The notes: a model not told the origin generated them from the letters alone. Shown: positions 1-9,218, counted from the first letter of the stretch. The stretch: DNA of 64,000 nucleotides from Paenibacillus sp. J45TS6 (GCF_018403285.1 NZ_BOSJ01000004.1:62001-126000), one strand, 5' to 3'. Translations and numbers: made by a program.

Positions 1-497
1 CCTTCGGTATGATTGAATTATTAACACGGATTCCGTTATCGATTAATGCGGGCCTTGTCGCAGATATTATTAACTTTGTCATTACAACAGCTGTATTCTT
101 TGGGGCATCCTATTTTATTTCTTACTTTATGATTGGTAAATTTAAATTGGCTACACCGGGCAGACTTGGGAATTATACGGATGATGAGTCTGATAAAGCA
201 GCAGATGAGGATGCGGGTTCTGCATCGGCTTCTGAAACATCAGTTGCAGATGCCGAAGGAGAAGATCTTCCTTCTAAAATCATTAGCATCCTCGGTGGAC
301 CGCAAAATATTGTCGATGTAGATGCATGTATGACTCGTCTGCGTATTACAGTGAATAATGTTGATGCCGTGGGTAATGAAGAGGAATGGAAGAAACTTGG
401 AGCACTCGGGCTGATCAAGAAGGATAATGGAATTCAGGCGATCTATGGACCGAAAGCGGATGTACTCAAATCCGATATTCAAGACAGACTAGGGTGA
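1..497 (+). CDS. PTS sugar transporter EIIBC, C-terminal part (5' end outside window)
   Basis: This is the 3' end of a phosphotransferase-system permease; the reading frame is open to the left edge. It keeps the last membrane segments of the EIIC domain, a linker rich in Asp, Glu, Ala and Ser, and a complete EIIB domain. The EIIB phosphorylation cysteine lies in DACMTRLR (Cys codon at 327-329), the motif of the glucose/GlcNAc/maltose EIIB family. The protein would import a hexose or disaccharide and phosphorylate it at the membrane. The next gene starts 7 bases after the stop and resembles maltose 6'-phosphate phosphatase, so maltose or a related disaccharide is the likely substrate. That assignment is inferred from context; the family call is clear. 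Confidence 0.88.
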   Translation, partial: FGMIELLTRIPLSINAGLVADIINFVITTAVFFGASYFISYFMIGKFKLATPGRLGNYTDDESDKAADEDAGSASASETSVADAEGEDLPSKIISILGGPQNIVDVDACMTRLRITVNNVDAVGNEEEWKKLGALGLIKKDNGIQAIYGPKADVLKSDIQDRLG

Positions 498-504
498 TGA
501 AATT

Positions 505-1326
505 TTGAAAATACTAACACTCAACACACACGCATGGATCGAAGAAAATCAGCTTGAGAAAATAGAGCAGCTTGCTCATTTTATAAACGAGCACGATTTT
601 GATGTGATTGCACTTCAGGAAGTCAATCAATCCATGCAGGAAAAAGCACTTCCTGCTTCGGAAATGACCTATTTTCATGAAGCGGAAGAGAATACGATCG
701 TCAAAGCAGATAATTATGCTTATGTCCTTCGTAAACAGCTTCACACCGAATACTACTGGACGTATATACCTATCCATGTTGGATTTGCTAAATACGACGA
801 GGGACTGGCTATTCTGTCCAAGACGCCGATTAAGGAAGCGTTCGGTGCTTACGTATCGGATATGCGGGATTATGCCAATTTCCGTACACGCAAACTGCTG
901 GGAATCAAAACGGAAATCTCCGGTAAGGATACCTGGTTCGTGAATGGCCATTATAATTGGTGGCATGATGAAGAGGAACCATTTGAGCTTCAGTGGAAAT
1001 ACTCTCTTGCTGTGATGGACAAGTATGTTGGTTCTCTGCCTGCCTTTATCATGGGGGACTTCAACAATGCGGCTCACATTGAGGGCGAAGGTTATTCCCT
1101 GGTGACAGGGAGTGGATGGCATGATTGTTATGAGCTTGCTGCTCAGAAAGACGATGGATTCACGGTTGTTAAGGCGATTGCGGGATGGGAAGATAATAAG
1201 CAGAAGCTGCGAATTGATTACGTCTTTTCGAATCAAGAGGTTCCTGTCCATTCTTCAAAAGTCGTACTGAATGGAACCATTAGTCCTGTGGTATCAGATC
1301 ATTTTGGTGTCGCTGTGGAAATCTAA
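505..1326 (+). CDS. mapP: Endonuclease/exonuclease/phosphatase-fold enzyme, probable maltose 6'-phosphate phosphatase (MapP-like)
   Basis: A 273-residue protein of the DNase I-like EEP fold. Metal and catalytic motifs are visible in order: N7 in TLNTHAW, E39 in LQEVNQ, GDFNN in the middle, and D265/H266 in SDHFGV at the C-terminus. There is no signal peptide, so it is cytoplasmic. The opening MKILTLNTHAW matches what I recall of MapP proteins of lactic acid bacteria, which dephosphorylate maltose 6'-phosphate made by a PTS; the gene follows a PTS EIIBC directly, as mapP follows malT. The start is TTG with AGGGTGATG just upstream; the ATG at 497 runs into a stop after three codons. Alternatives are another sugar-phosphate phosphatase or a nuclease of the same fold. 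Confidence 0.7.
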   Translation: MKILTLNTHAWIEENQLEKIEQLAHFINEHDFDVIALQEVNQSMQEKALPASEMTYFHEAEENTIVKADNYAYVLRKQLHTEYYWTYIPIHVGFAKYDEGLAILSKTPIKEAFGAYVSDMRDYANFRTRKLLGIKTEISGKDTWFVNGHYNWWHDEEEPFELQWKYSLAVMDKYVGSLPAFIMGDFNNAAHIEGEGYSLVTGSGWHDCYELAAQKDDGFTVVKAIAGWEDNKQKLRIDYVFSNQEVPVHSSKVVLNGTISPVVSDHFGVAVEI

Positions 1327-1339
1327 AGTTAACAAGTAA

Positions 1340-1384
1340 ATAATCCCACAATCCTGGAAGGAGGATGTGGGATTATTTTTTTTG
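1340..1384 (+). terminator. Rho-independent terminator after the PTS/MapP unit
   Basis: The arms AATAATCCCACA and TGTGGGATTATT pair across a short interval and are followed by a run of eight T. It closes the left transcription unit and also faces the converging minus-strand gene. Confidence 0.85.
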
Positions 1385-1412
1385 TGCATCAATTGGTTTG
1401 TGCATCAATGGG
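1381..1412. repeat. Tandem 16-bp duplication at the FUSC 3' end
   Basis: TTTGTGCATCAAT occurs at 1381-1393 and again at 1397-1409, giving a 16-base unit repeated twice with one difference at the end. The second copy contains the stop codon of the minus-strand membrane protein gene. Confidence 0.8.
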
Positions 1413-3390
1413 TCGAATTCTTATTTGTCTCTGCTGCCAGAATTTCCTGATAAAGATCCATGACTGCAGTGAAGAGCGGGATAGACTTGTTCTCTATTAA
1501 AGAAGAAACGCCAAGATTTTGATTCAATTTTATTCTTCCTTTGTAGGAAATAGGTGTTGTTTTAAAATAAGCTGACATGTCTGTCAGCAGATTACTGCAT
1601 GCAAGTAGTTCCTCTTTCTTCTCTTGTAATTGCTCATTCCTAATTGTATCAATAGTAAGATAACCCACTTTTTGAACCCGAATCAATATAGGAAAGTCTT
1701 CTTCCACATGGTATGGACGATGTGTAATTTCATTAAAAGCTTGATCATATAAGGTACTGGTTCTTTTTAACGACCGAAGTACGATATTGGATAAGATCTT
1801 TATTTCTTGGGTATGTTGATTTTTTGCATAAGTCTTGAGCAGATTGGCTTGGGTATCCAAAGCGGCAGCAAAAGTCCGATCCAGCCGTTTTGAAGCAGAA
1901 TGAGGTGACAGTACAAGCATCCCGGCTAAACCAAGCGAACAACCAAGCAAAATATCTATAATTCTTACATTTACAAAGGCAAGCGGTGAATCTACCGGAT
2001 GTGCCAGTGATACGAGCAGAAGAGAGATCGGCGTAATGAATACCGCAGCAAGAGCATAGTTTTTGGCGGCCAGCGTTTTAATAATGAATTGCATGAGAGC
2101 AACACTCATTACGATCACAAGGCTTGTCGGTTCTAAGAATAACAGCAGGGATGCGAGTAATCCTCCTAAGCATGTACCGATCATAAGCTGAATTCCGCGA
2201 TATATACTGGCCGTTGCTGTAGCGGCGATTAGGACAGAAGCGCATCCGATCGGAACCCAGGAAGGATGCGGTGCCTGAATCATACTCGCCATTCCATAAG
2301 AAACAAGAACGAGCACCCCCATTTTCATAGAGGCAGAGAAGATTGTTGTATAGTGATACAGACCTCGAATACTCCACCTGATACCAATCGCCTCTTTTAG
2401 TGAACGAGTGGACACTTCAAGTTTGGGAGAAGGGTTCTTAATGGCTTCCATCATGTATAGAAATGCTTCCTGTAAGCCAGATTCAAAATGATCTTCTTTC
2501 TTTATTTTGCCGAAAACTTGCCGATCCACAGTCAAAGTTGAAGATCGTTTAGGTAATGTACGGGATATCGTTCTCAGCATACGTGGATAGGCAGCAGGAA
2601 CGGATATTTGTTGATCTTCTATAGACACAATAGCCCAAAATAACTGATCCGCAGCCTCTGTAATCTCGTAGATTTGCTGAAGGGAGAGATTCTCTTTTCT
2701 TCGGGATATCATACTTTTATAAATTATCTTTTTCGTTTGCTGAAGAAGTTCCCCCGTCTCCAAGCGAAGAAGCGGATAGTCGCTCGTATTCAAAGACTCA
2801 AGCATAGTTGCAAGTTTCTGATACAGGGAAGACAGCATCCTTTTCTCAGGTCCATAACGATGAAACACTAGGGGAATCATACATAATAGGAGTGCAGGAA
2901 TGCCGCCAAGGAGCACAATCAGCCCCCGATAGGCGAATAATCCTGGATCTGCGGGAAGGCTGATCGCCATACCGCATACGAGAACAAACATATATCCTGC
3001 AGGAAGCAGGACGCCTGTTATTCCACACAAAAAAGTAGCTGCGGCACCAATAAAACTAATGGCAGCTGCACTTGCAAGTAAAGAAGGAGCCGCAAGGGTG
3101 CCCAGCATAATACTGAAAGCAAGCCCTAACAGAATACAGCTCAGTTTCACAAAGCGCTGTCTTGCAGTTTCATCCCTCATATATACATTCACAAAAGCAC
3201 CCGTTGTTGCCAGCATTCCAAGCCCCGGTTCATGTAAGATGACACCGGTTAGCAGAGGAATGCCGGTGCTAAGCCCCGCAATAACAGCCGGTCCCCAAGG
3301 AACCGGGACTTTATTGATACGAAAAGCTTTTTTAAGATGCTGTGCGATGTAAGTTCTTGTTTTGGGTATTGATTGCTTGTTTAAATCCAA
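1405..3390 (-). CDS. FUSC-family (aromatic acid exporter-like) integral membrane protein
   Basis: A protein of about 661 residues with two blocks of hydrophobic helices (roughly residues 35-185 and 370-510), each followed by a soluble region, which is the layout of FUSC/YccS-type proteins. Members are proposed efflux proteins for aromatic acids or other small organic acids; the substrate cannot be read here. The first ATG (3412-3414) has no Shine-Dalgarno sequence, but the in-frame TTG eight codons later (3388-3390) is preceded by AAAGAGGTG with 8 bases spacing, so I chose the TTG. The gene is monocistronic, between convergent terminator 1340-1384 and the ABC exporter pair. The 3' end lies in a 16-bp tandem duplication (1381-1412). 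Confidence 0.75.
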   Translation of the reverse strand: MDLNKQSIPKTRTYIAQHLKKAFRINKVPVPWGPAVIAGLSTGIPLLTGVILHEPGLGMLATTGAFVNVYMRDETARQRFVKLSCILLGLAFSIMLGTLAAPSLLASAAAISFIGAAATFLCGITGVLLPAGYMFVLVCGMAISLPADPGLFAYRGLIVLLGGIPALLLCMIPLVFHRYGPEKRMLSSLYQKLATMLESLNTSDYPLLRLETGELLQQTKKIIYKSMISRRKENLSLQQIYEITEAADQLFWAIVSIEDQQISVPAAYPRMLRTISRTLPKRSSTLTVDRQVFGKIKKEDHFESGLQEAFLYMMEAIKNPSPKLEVSTRSLKEAIGIRWSIRGLYHYTTIFSASMKMGVLVLVSYGMASMIQAPHPSWVPIGCASVLIAATATASIYRGIQLMIGTCLGGLLASLLLFLEPTSLVIVMSVALMQFIIKTLAAKNYALAAVFITPISLLLVSLAHPVDSPLAFVNVRIIDILLGCSLGLAGMLVLSPHSASKRLDRTFAAALDTQANLLKTYAKNQHTQEIKILSNIVLRSLKRTSTLYDQAFNEITHRPYHVEEDFPILIRVQKVGYLTIDTIRNEQLQEKKEELLACSNLLTDMSAYFKTTPISYKGRIKLNQNLGVSSLIENKSIPLFTAVMDLYQEILAAETNKNSTH

Positions 3391-3497
3391 ATGATATGGC
3401 ACCTCTTTAGTCATGGGTAATTCAAATATAGGTTTTCAGTCAAAAACTCTATTTACCACAAGACCTCGGAGTTTAAACTTGCATCAGCAATCGTCTA

Positions 3498-5291
3498 TTA
3501 GGATACAACTTGTTGAAACTGACTGTGGTACAACTCATAATAAGAACCTTTTGCTGCTAGTAATTCCTCATGTGTCCCTTGTTCTACAAGACGTCCATGC
3601 TCAAGGTAAAGAATGGTATCTGCATCCTGAATCGTACTTAGCCGGTGGGCGATAACAAAGCTGGTTCTCCCTTGCATAAGTAGCTTCATTGCCTCTTGAA
3701 TATGCATTTCGGTTCTTGTATCTACACTGCTTGTCGCCTCATCCAGTATAAGAATAGCCGGATCGGCAAGGATGGCTCTCGCGATCGTTAACAATTGCCG
3801 CTGTCCATGACTCAGGTTGCTGCCTTCCGTACTAAGCATCGTGTCATACCCCTGAGGGAGTCGTTTAATAAATGTGTCTGCATTCGCGAGTACAGCCGCT
3901 TGCTCTATTTCCTGGTCCGTAGCATCTAGTTTGCCAAAGCGGATATTTTCCCGAATCGTTCCAGAGAAAACATGGGCATCCTGAAGTACCATACCCATCA
4001 GCCTGCGAAGATGGTCTTTGTCGATTTGGCAAATGTCTACATCGTCAATCGTAATTGCTCCATCCACAATATCGTAGAAACGGGTTAATAGATTTACGAC
4101 CGATGTTTTACCTGCTCCAGTGGGTCCAACAAGAGCGATCTTTTCACCTGGACGTGCAGCAAAGCTTATGTTTTGCAAAATAGGTTTATCCGCATGATAG
4201 TGAAAAGACACATCATCGAAACGTACAGCACCTTGAATATTCGTGATCGGTTTTCCATGTTCGCCTTCGTGCTCCGTCTTCATATCCATAATCTCAAATA
4301 CTCTCTCTGCACCGGCGACAGCAGACTGAATCAGGTTATATTGATTTGCTAGTTCAGAGATGGGGCGCCCAAATTGACGAGAGTAACTGAGGAAACTGAC
4401 GACAATACCGACCTGGGTTGAACCTTGGAATACGAGCCAGCCTCCGACAGCCGCAATCAGGGCAAAACTGAGATTGTTGATGACATTCATGAATGGTCCC
4501 ATCATCCCAGACATAATTTGCGCCTTAATTCCAATCTGATTTAGCCGCTCGCTAATTTCCCTGAAGCGAAGGGTTTCTTTTTCTTCCTGACGGTATAGTT
4601 TCACCACTTTTTGTCCACTGATGGTTTCTTCAATCATTCCATTGAGATCCCCCAGATGTTGCTGTTGTTCTTTGAAATATCTCTTTGTGTATTTAGCAAT
4701 ATTCCGGGTTACTACAAGAGCGAGCGGGATGCTAATCAGTGCTACTAAGGTGAGCGGTATATCCAAAATAATCATAATTACAAGTGAACCGATGAGTGTC
4801 ACGATACTATTCAGTAGTTGAGTAACACTCTGATTCAGTGTATTAGATACATTCTCTATGTCATTCGTTGCACGGCTCATCAGTTCTCCAGTGCTGCGCT
4901 TGTCAAAGAATGAAACCGGCAGTTTTTGATATTTTGCAAACAGATCTTTTCTCAGGTGAAGCACCGTTTTCTGGGAGAGGGCGGTCATAATATAGGCCTG
5001 CACCCATGTAACTACCGCACCGAACAAATGAATAGCAAGCATGATCAAGCAGATTTGAATCAGTCCCATATAATCTCTCGGAATAATGTAATCATCAATT
5101 GTTACCCCAATAAGGTAGGGACCTAGTAGAGCAGTGAGTGAACTTAGCACGGTGAAAATATAAACCATGAGCAGTGCTGCGCGCTGTTTGTTTAAGTAAT
5201 TCCAGAGCCGTTTTATCGTAGGACCTGTATGTTTCGCTCTTACTTTTGGCATTTGATGCACAGGAACTCGGGGACGCATTTGATTAGACAT
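3498..5291 (-). CDS. ABC exporter half-transporter, catalytically complete subunit (YfiC-like)
   Basis: A 597-residue half-transporter: six-helix exporter membrane domain (about residues 35-325), then a nucleotide-binding domain. Walker A GPTGAGKT is at 389-396, the signature reads LSHGQ (493-497) instead of LSGGQ, the Walker B aspartate is followed by the catalytic E518 (LILDEATSSVD), and H549 is the switch histidine (IAHR). It overlaps the upstream half-transporter gene by 8 bases, so the two are translationally coupled and should form a heterodimer of the YfiB/YfiC, BmrCD or LmrCD type. Such pumps export drugs, lipids or peptides; the substrate is unknown. No regulator gene is adjacent. 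Confidence 0.9.
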   Translation of the reverse strand: MSNQMRPRVPVHQMPKVRAKHTGPTIKRLWNYLNKQRAALLMVYIFTVLSSLTALLGPYLIGVTIDDYIIPRDYMGLIQICLIMLAIHLFGAVVTWVQAYIMTALSQKTVLHLRKDLFAKYQKLPVSFFDKRSTGELMSRATNDIENVSNTLNQSVTQLLNSIVTLIGSLVIMIILDIPLTLVALISIPLALVVTRNIAKYTKRYFKEQQQHLGDLNGMIEETISGQKVVKLYRQEEKETLRFREISERLNQIGIKAQIMSGMMGPFMNVINNLSFALIAAVGGWLVFQGSTQVGIVVSFLSYSRQFGRPISELANQYNLIQSAVAGAERVFEIMDMKTEHEGEHGKPITNIQGAVRFDDVSFHYHADKPILQNISFAARPGEKIALVGPTGAGKTSVVNLLTRFYDIVDGAITIDDVDICQIDKDHLRRLMGMVLQDAHVFSGTIRENIRFGKLDATDQEIEQAAVLANADTFIKRLPQGYDTMLSTEGSNLSHGQRQLLTIARAILADPAILILDEATSSVDTRTEMHIQEAMKLLMQGRTSFVIAHRLSTIQDADTILYLEHGRLVEQGTHEELLAAKGSYYELYHSQFQQVVS

Positions 5292-7020
5292 AGGATATAT
5301 CCTCCTTTCGCTGTGAACGGTAGATGTCTTGATAAACGGAACTTGTCTTCAAAAGTTCTTCATGCGTTCCTTGAGCTGCAATCATCCCATCGTTTAGGAC
5401 AAGAATCAGATCTGCTTTTGTTACAGAAGAAATCCGCTGTGCGATGATCATCTTGGTCACGTTGCTTTTTTGTTGTTCCATCGCTTTTAGTATGTTAGCC
5501 TCTGTCTTTAAATCAACCGCACTCGTGCTGTCGTCCAGAATAAGTATTGCAGGGTCCGTAACGAGTGCTCTCGCGAGTGAAATCCGTTGTTTTTGCCCGC
5601 CAGACAGGTTCACCCCTTTTTGTCCAAGGACCGTGTCATACCCTTTTTCTAATTGTTCGATAAAAGGAGCCGCTTCGGCCGCCTTTGCAGCCGCCAAGAT
5701 TTGTTCCTCACTGGCTGAAGGATTACCGTAACGGATATTATCCCGAATCGTTCCGCTAAACAGAATCGCTTGCTGCATCACTACGGCAACCTTGCTTCTT
5801 AGCTCCTCCAGATCGTAGTCCTGTATGGGGACACCCCCCACCCGTATTTCTCCGCTATATACTTCGTAAAGTCTTGGAATGAGATGGATCAGGGTAGTTT
5901 TCCCAGCACCTGTCGCTCCAAGAATGGCTACCATTTGACCCGCTTCTGCTTTGAAACTGATATTTGTGAGGACGAGGTCATCCTCCTGGTTATGATAGGA
6001 GAAGCTAACATTAGAGAACTCGATAGACCCTTCATTATCACTGGACATATGTTTTGGATGAATCGGGTTCTCAATCTCGGAGTATGTACTCAGCACTTCA
6101 TTTACCCGATCTGCAGATACTTTCGCTCTCGATACAAAAACCAGCATGTTACTTAGCATCAGCATCGACATCAGGAGCTGGGTGACATAGTTAATGAAGG
6201 CGATCAGTTTACCTATTTCGAGACTTCCTTGATAATACTGCAATCCCCCGAACCAGAGCACCGCTACGATACTTACATTTAGTACAAGCGTCATCAGCGG
6301 CATACTGAGTGCCATCAGCCGATTAGCCCGAATCGCTGCCTGGGTATAATCGTCATTTGTTTTGTTGAATCGCTGCTCTTCATAATCTCTCCGGACAAAA
6401 GCTTTGATGACACGAACACCAGACAAGTTTTCTTGAAGAACGGTGTTTACATGATCGAGCTTACTTTGCATTTTCGTAAATAAAGGAAAGGACCGCTTGG
6501 TTAAGAGATAGAGGATGAAGAAAAGTACGGGCACGGAAACCACTAAGATGAACGCTAGATTTGGACTCAGCATAATTGCCATTGCTAAGCTTCCGATCAG
6601 CAGAAGCGGCGTACGGACAAAGATTCTTAGAACCATCTGAACAAAAGCTTGCAGCTGTACCACATCATTCGTTAGACGAGTAATGAGCGAGCCGGTTTTT
6701 CGTTCATCCAAATTGTGAAAAGAAAAAGATTGGATCTGTTCAAATAATCGAATTCGCAGATCTTTTCCAAAATGCTGTGCAGCAATGCTCGAAAAAATCG
6801 TACAGCCGGCTCCGCCCACTAGACCGATCAGCGCGACAACGATCATAAAAAGTCCGGTTTCCTGAATATGATCAAGATTGCTTGTCATTATCCCTTCATC
6901 TATGATACTTGCCATGAGTCTCGGCTGGAGCAAATCCATGGAAACTTCGAGCAACATAAGCAGAGGAGCGAGTAAGCTCGCTGCCCAGTAGGGTTTGAGA
7001 AAAGGAAGTAGTTTCTTCAT
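5284..7020 (-). CDS. ABC exporter half-transporter, degenerate-site subunit (YfiB-like)
   Basis: A 578-residue partner of the next gene downstream. Six transmembrane helices are followed by a nucleotide-binding domain with Walker A GATGAGKT (368-375) and a normal LSGGQ signature (472-476). The catalytic glutamate after Walker B is Asp (D497 in LILDDSTSAVD) and the switch histidine is Gln (Q528 in IAQR). These changes mark the inactive site of a heterodimeric exporter, and they pair with the altered LSHGQ of the partner. I chose the ATG at 7018-7020, which has AAAGGTG upstream and starts MKKLLPFLKPYW; the ATG at 7084-7086 has no ribosome binding site and adds 22 residues of unlikely sequence. 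Confidence 0.9.
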   Translation of the reverse strand: MKKLLPFLKPYWAASLLAPLLMLLEVSMDLLQPRLMASIIDEGIMTSNLDHIQETGLFMIVVALIGLVGGAGCTIFSSIAAQHFGKDLRIRLFEQIQSFSFHNLDERKTGSLITRLTNDVVQLQAFVQMVLRIFVRTPLLLIGSLAMAIMLSPNLAFILVVSVPVLFFILYLLTKRSFPLFTKMQSKLDHVNTVLQENLSGVRVIKAFVRRDYEEQRFNKTNDDYTQAAIRANRLMALSMPLMTLVLNVSIVAVLWFGGLQYYQGSLEIGKLIAFINYVTQLLMSMLMLSNMLVFVSRAKVSADRVNEVLSTYSEIENPIHPKHMSSDNEGSIEFSNVSFSYHNQEDDLVLTNISFKAEAGQMVAILGATGAGKTTLIHLIPRLYEVYSGEIRVGGVPIQDYDLEELRSKVAVVMQQAILFSGTIRDNIRYGNPSASEEQILAAAKAAEAAPFIEQLEKGYDTVLGQKGVNLSGGQKQRISLARALVTDPAILILDDSTSAVDLKTEANILKAMEQQKSNVTKMIIAQRISSVTKADLILVLNDGMIAAQGTHEELLKTSSVYQDIYRSQRKEDISYV

Positions 7021-7410
7021 TAAAATAAGGACACCTTTCGTAAGTGAGATAGAGGGACGACATTTTAGTAAGTAAATCAATTTCATTACTCATTAAAGAG
7101 GCTGAAGATATTATGAAATGAATTCAAGTAAGCTTGTTTTTAACTTAAAGGCACGGTGGAAATATTGTCAATTGATTCCTTCCGGAATCGGTATGTATAA
7201 AATACGTATTTCAGATTCAATGTTTTTTATTTGGATTAATTGAAATATTATTTCATTATTTGTGTAAAAAAGCGTTTACAGAGATAACCTATTAGGTTTA
7301 TTATGTAATTGTTAGGAAAAGTAGCAAGTAGGATTTATATTTTAATTAATTCAATGACAATAGGGAACACGCGAAGAACCATTCATTTCAATAAGGTGGA
7401 GGTTATTATT
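7021..7410. other. Divergent intergenic region with three palindromes, a cre-like box and an abfA promoter
   Basis: No gene is seen here. The stretch holds GATTCC-TTCC-GGAATC (7174-7189), AAATACGTATTT (7200-7211) and TGAAATA-T-TATTTCA (7241-7255), then the cre-like box and promoter listed separately. It must serve both the ABC exporter operon (leftward) and the arabinofuranosidase gene (rightward). Which regulator binds the palindromes cannot be told. Confidence 0.6.
7267..7304 (+). promoter_or_regulatory. Sigma-A-type promoter of the arabinofuranosidase gene with overlapping cre-like box
   Basis: TTTACA (7275-7280), an 18-base spacer and TATTAT (7299-7304) form a plausible promoter. AAAAAGCGTTTACA (7267-7280) agrees with the cre consensus TGWAANCGNTNWCA at 12 of 14 positions and covers the -35 box. 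CcpA-mediated glucose repression is therefore inferred. Confidence 0.55.
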
Positions 7411-8904
7411 ATGGTAAAAGTTCTTGTACATACGGAGACACGAAAAAGCCAAATCAATAAAAATATCTATGGTCAATTTTCTGAACATTTAGGACGTTGT
7501 GTTTATGAAGGAATATGGGTTGGCGAAGATTCACCCATTCCAAATACGGACGGCATCCGAAATGATGTAATAGAAGCATTGAAACAACTAAAAGTACCTG
7601 TACTGCGCTGGCCAGGCGGCTGTTTTGCTGACGAGTACCACTGGGAAGATGGAATTGGACCTCGTGAGAACCGTCCGCGTATGCTCAACACCCACTGGGG
7701 CGGAGTAGAAGAGAATAACCACTTCGGTACGCATGAATTTATGAGACTCTGTGAACTGATTGGGGCAGAACCTTATATTTGTGGTAATGTCGGCAGCGGT
7801 ACAGTGTATGAGATGCAGCAATGGGTAGAGTACATGAATAACGGCGGACAGTCGCCGATGGCAAGCCTTCGTGCACAGAACGGTCAAGAAGAACCGTGGA
7901 ACGTGAAGTATTTTGGTGTAGGTAATGAGAGCTGGGGCTGCGGCGGGAACATGCGTCCTGAATATTACGCTGATCTGTATCGCAGATATTCCACTTATGT
8001 GCGTAATTACAGTTCTGAGCCGGTATACAAAATTGCTTGCGGACCTAATACAGCGGATTATCACTGGACAGAAGTCCTCATGCGGGAAGCTCATCATCTC
8101 ATGAACGGACTTAGTCTTCACTATTACACGACAGGCACAGGTATATGGGAGAAAAAAGGCAGTGCAACTGGATTCACAAGTGAAGAATGGTTCACAACAC
8201 TGAAAGCTACTCTATACATGGAAGAACTGATTGTAAAGCATTCGGCCATTATGGATAAATATGATCCAGACAAAAAAGTAGGACTGATCATTGATGAATG
8301 GGGAACTTGGTTTGAAGTAGAACCAGGAACAAATCCAGGATTTCTATATCAACAAAATACAGTACGTGATGCGCTCGTAGCGGGAATTAACCTGAACTTA
8401 TTCCATGAACACTCCGATCGCGTAACGATGACGAATATTGCACAGATCGTGAATGTCTTGCAAGCAATGATCCTGACGGAAGGTGCTAATATGGTACTCA
8501 CACCGACATATCATGTTTTTGATATGTATAAAGTTCACCAGGATGCACATTTGCTTGAGTCTCAATATGTAAGTCCATCTTATAAAATGGGTGATCAGGA
8601 AATTCCGCAGCTCAGCCTATCTTCTTCTGTAGATCATGAAGGGCATATTCATGTATCTGCTTGTAATCTTAGCCATGCAGATTCCTTGAACGTAGAACTT
8701 GATCTGCAAGGAATTGTAGATGCAGTGGTTAGCGGTCAAGTGCTGGTTTCATCTAATGAGCTGGATGCGCATAACTCGTTTGACAACCCGACTCAGGTTG
8801 CACCGAAAGAACTTGAAGGAATCACAGCAGAGCAAGGAAACGTAAGTTTCACACTGCCTGCTGCTTCCGTAGCGGTAATTAAGATTGTGCCAAAGAGAGG
8901 CTAA
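7411..8904 (+). CDS. abfA: Intracellular alpha-L-arabinofuranosidase, GH51
   Basis: A 497-residue enzyme that removes terminal arabinofuranosyl groups from arabino-oligosaccharides. The TIM-barrel catalytic residues are visible: acid/base E173 in GNESWGCGG and nucleophile E296 in [28 protein letters not shown] is the typical N-terminal GH51 motif. The C-terminal ~110 residues form the usual beta-sandwich. There is no signal peptide, so it acts on imported oligosaccharides. The ATG at 7411 is preceded by AAGGTGGAGG; an in-frame upstream extension from 7309 has no ribosome binding site. It is followed after 9 bases by a small Cys-rich protein gene. No arabinose transporter is nearby, unlike abfA of B. 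subtilis, so the gene works with systems encoded elsewhere. Confidence 0.93.
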   Translation: MVKVLVHTETRKSQINKNIYGQFSEHLGRCVYEGIWVGEDSPIPNTDGIRNDVIEALKQLKVPVLRWPGGCFADEYHWEDGIGPRENRPRMLNTHWGGVEENNHFGTHEFMRLCELIGAEPYICGNVGSGTVYEMQQWVEYMNNGGQSPMASLRAQNGQEEPWNVKYFGVGNESWGCGGNMRPEYYADLYRRYSTYVRNYSSEPVYKIACGPNTADYHWTEVLMREAHHLMNGLSLHYYTTGTGIWEKKGSATGFTSEEWFTTLKATLYMEELIVKHSAIMDKYDPDKKVGLIIDEWGTWFEVEPGTNPGFLYQQNTVRDALVAGINLNLFHEHSDRVTMTNIAQIVNVLQAMILTEGANMVLTPTYHVFDMYKVHQDAHLLESQYVSPSYKMGDQEIPQLSLSSSVDHEGHIHVSACNLSHADSLNVELDLQGIVDAVVSGQVLVSSNELDAHNSFDNPTQVAPKELEGITAEQGNVSFTLPAASVAVIKIVPKRG

Positions 8905-8913
8905 GGGAAGAGG

Positions 8914-9195
8914 ATGACATCAAGAGCTGATAACGAATGCAAAGGTTGTACGGTAAGTGTGCATGTCAGCGAATCACAACTTGCAGTTATGGAACAGTCC
9001 ACTGTTACATCTGATCAAGGGATGTCAGAACAGGCTGTTCAGGAGCTGTACAAAGAACGTTTAGCGATCTGCCGTACATGTGATGGATTTAAATACGGAA
9101 CCACTTGTAAATACTGTGGGTGTCTCATTCCTTTGAAAGCTAAGGTAGCCAGCGCTACCTGTCCATATCCTTTTGAACCGAAATGGCTTAGATAA
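8914..9195 (+). CDS. Small Cys-rich putative zinc-binding protein
   Basis: A 93-residue protein with eight cysteines: C9 and C12 (CKGC), C53 and C56 (CRTC), C65, C68 and C70 (CKYCGC), and C83. The C-terminal half, CRTC to CPYPFEPKW, looks like a zinc ribbon of the DUF6171 type; the N-terminal CxxC is separated from it by a low-complexity stretch of about 40 residues. The function is unknown. It lies 9 bases after the GH51 gene, with AGGG overlapping the junction, so it is probably co-transcribed; a link to arabinose metabolism is not implied. A terminator follows at 9219. Confidence 0.7.
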   Translation: MTSRADNECKGCTVSVHVSESQLAVMEQSTVTSDQGMSEQAVQELYKERLAICRTCDGFKYGTTCKYCGCLIPLKAKVASATCPYPFEPKWLR

Positions 9196-9218
9196 TATGA
9201 ATGAAGAATGAGAATGAA

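Noticed and set aside
514-1251. Minus-strand open frame of 245 codons opposite the MapP-like gene
   Set aside because: It lies fully inside a gene with clear EEP motifs, has no ribosome binding site, and its protein sequence is not domain-like.
7588-8121. Minus-strand frame of 177 codons inside the GH51 gene
   Set aside because: Shadow of the arabinofuranosidase; catalytic motifs belong to the plus strand.
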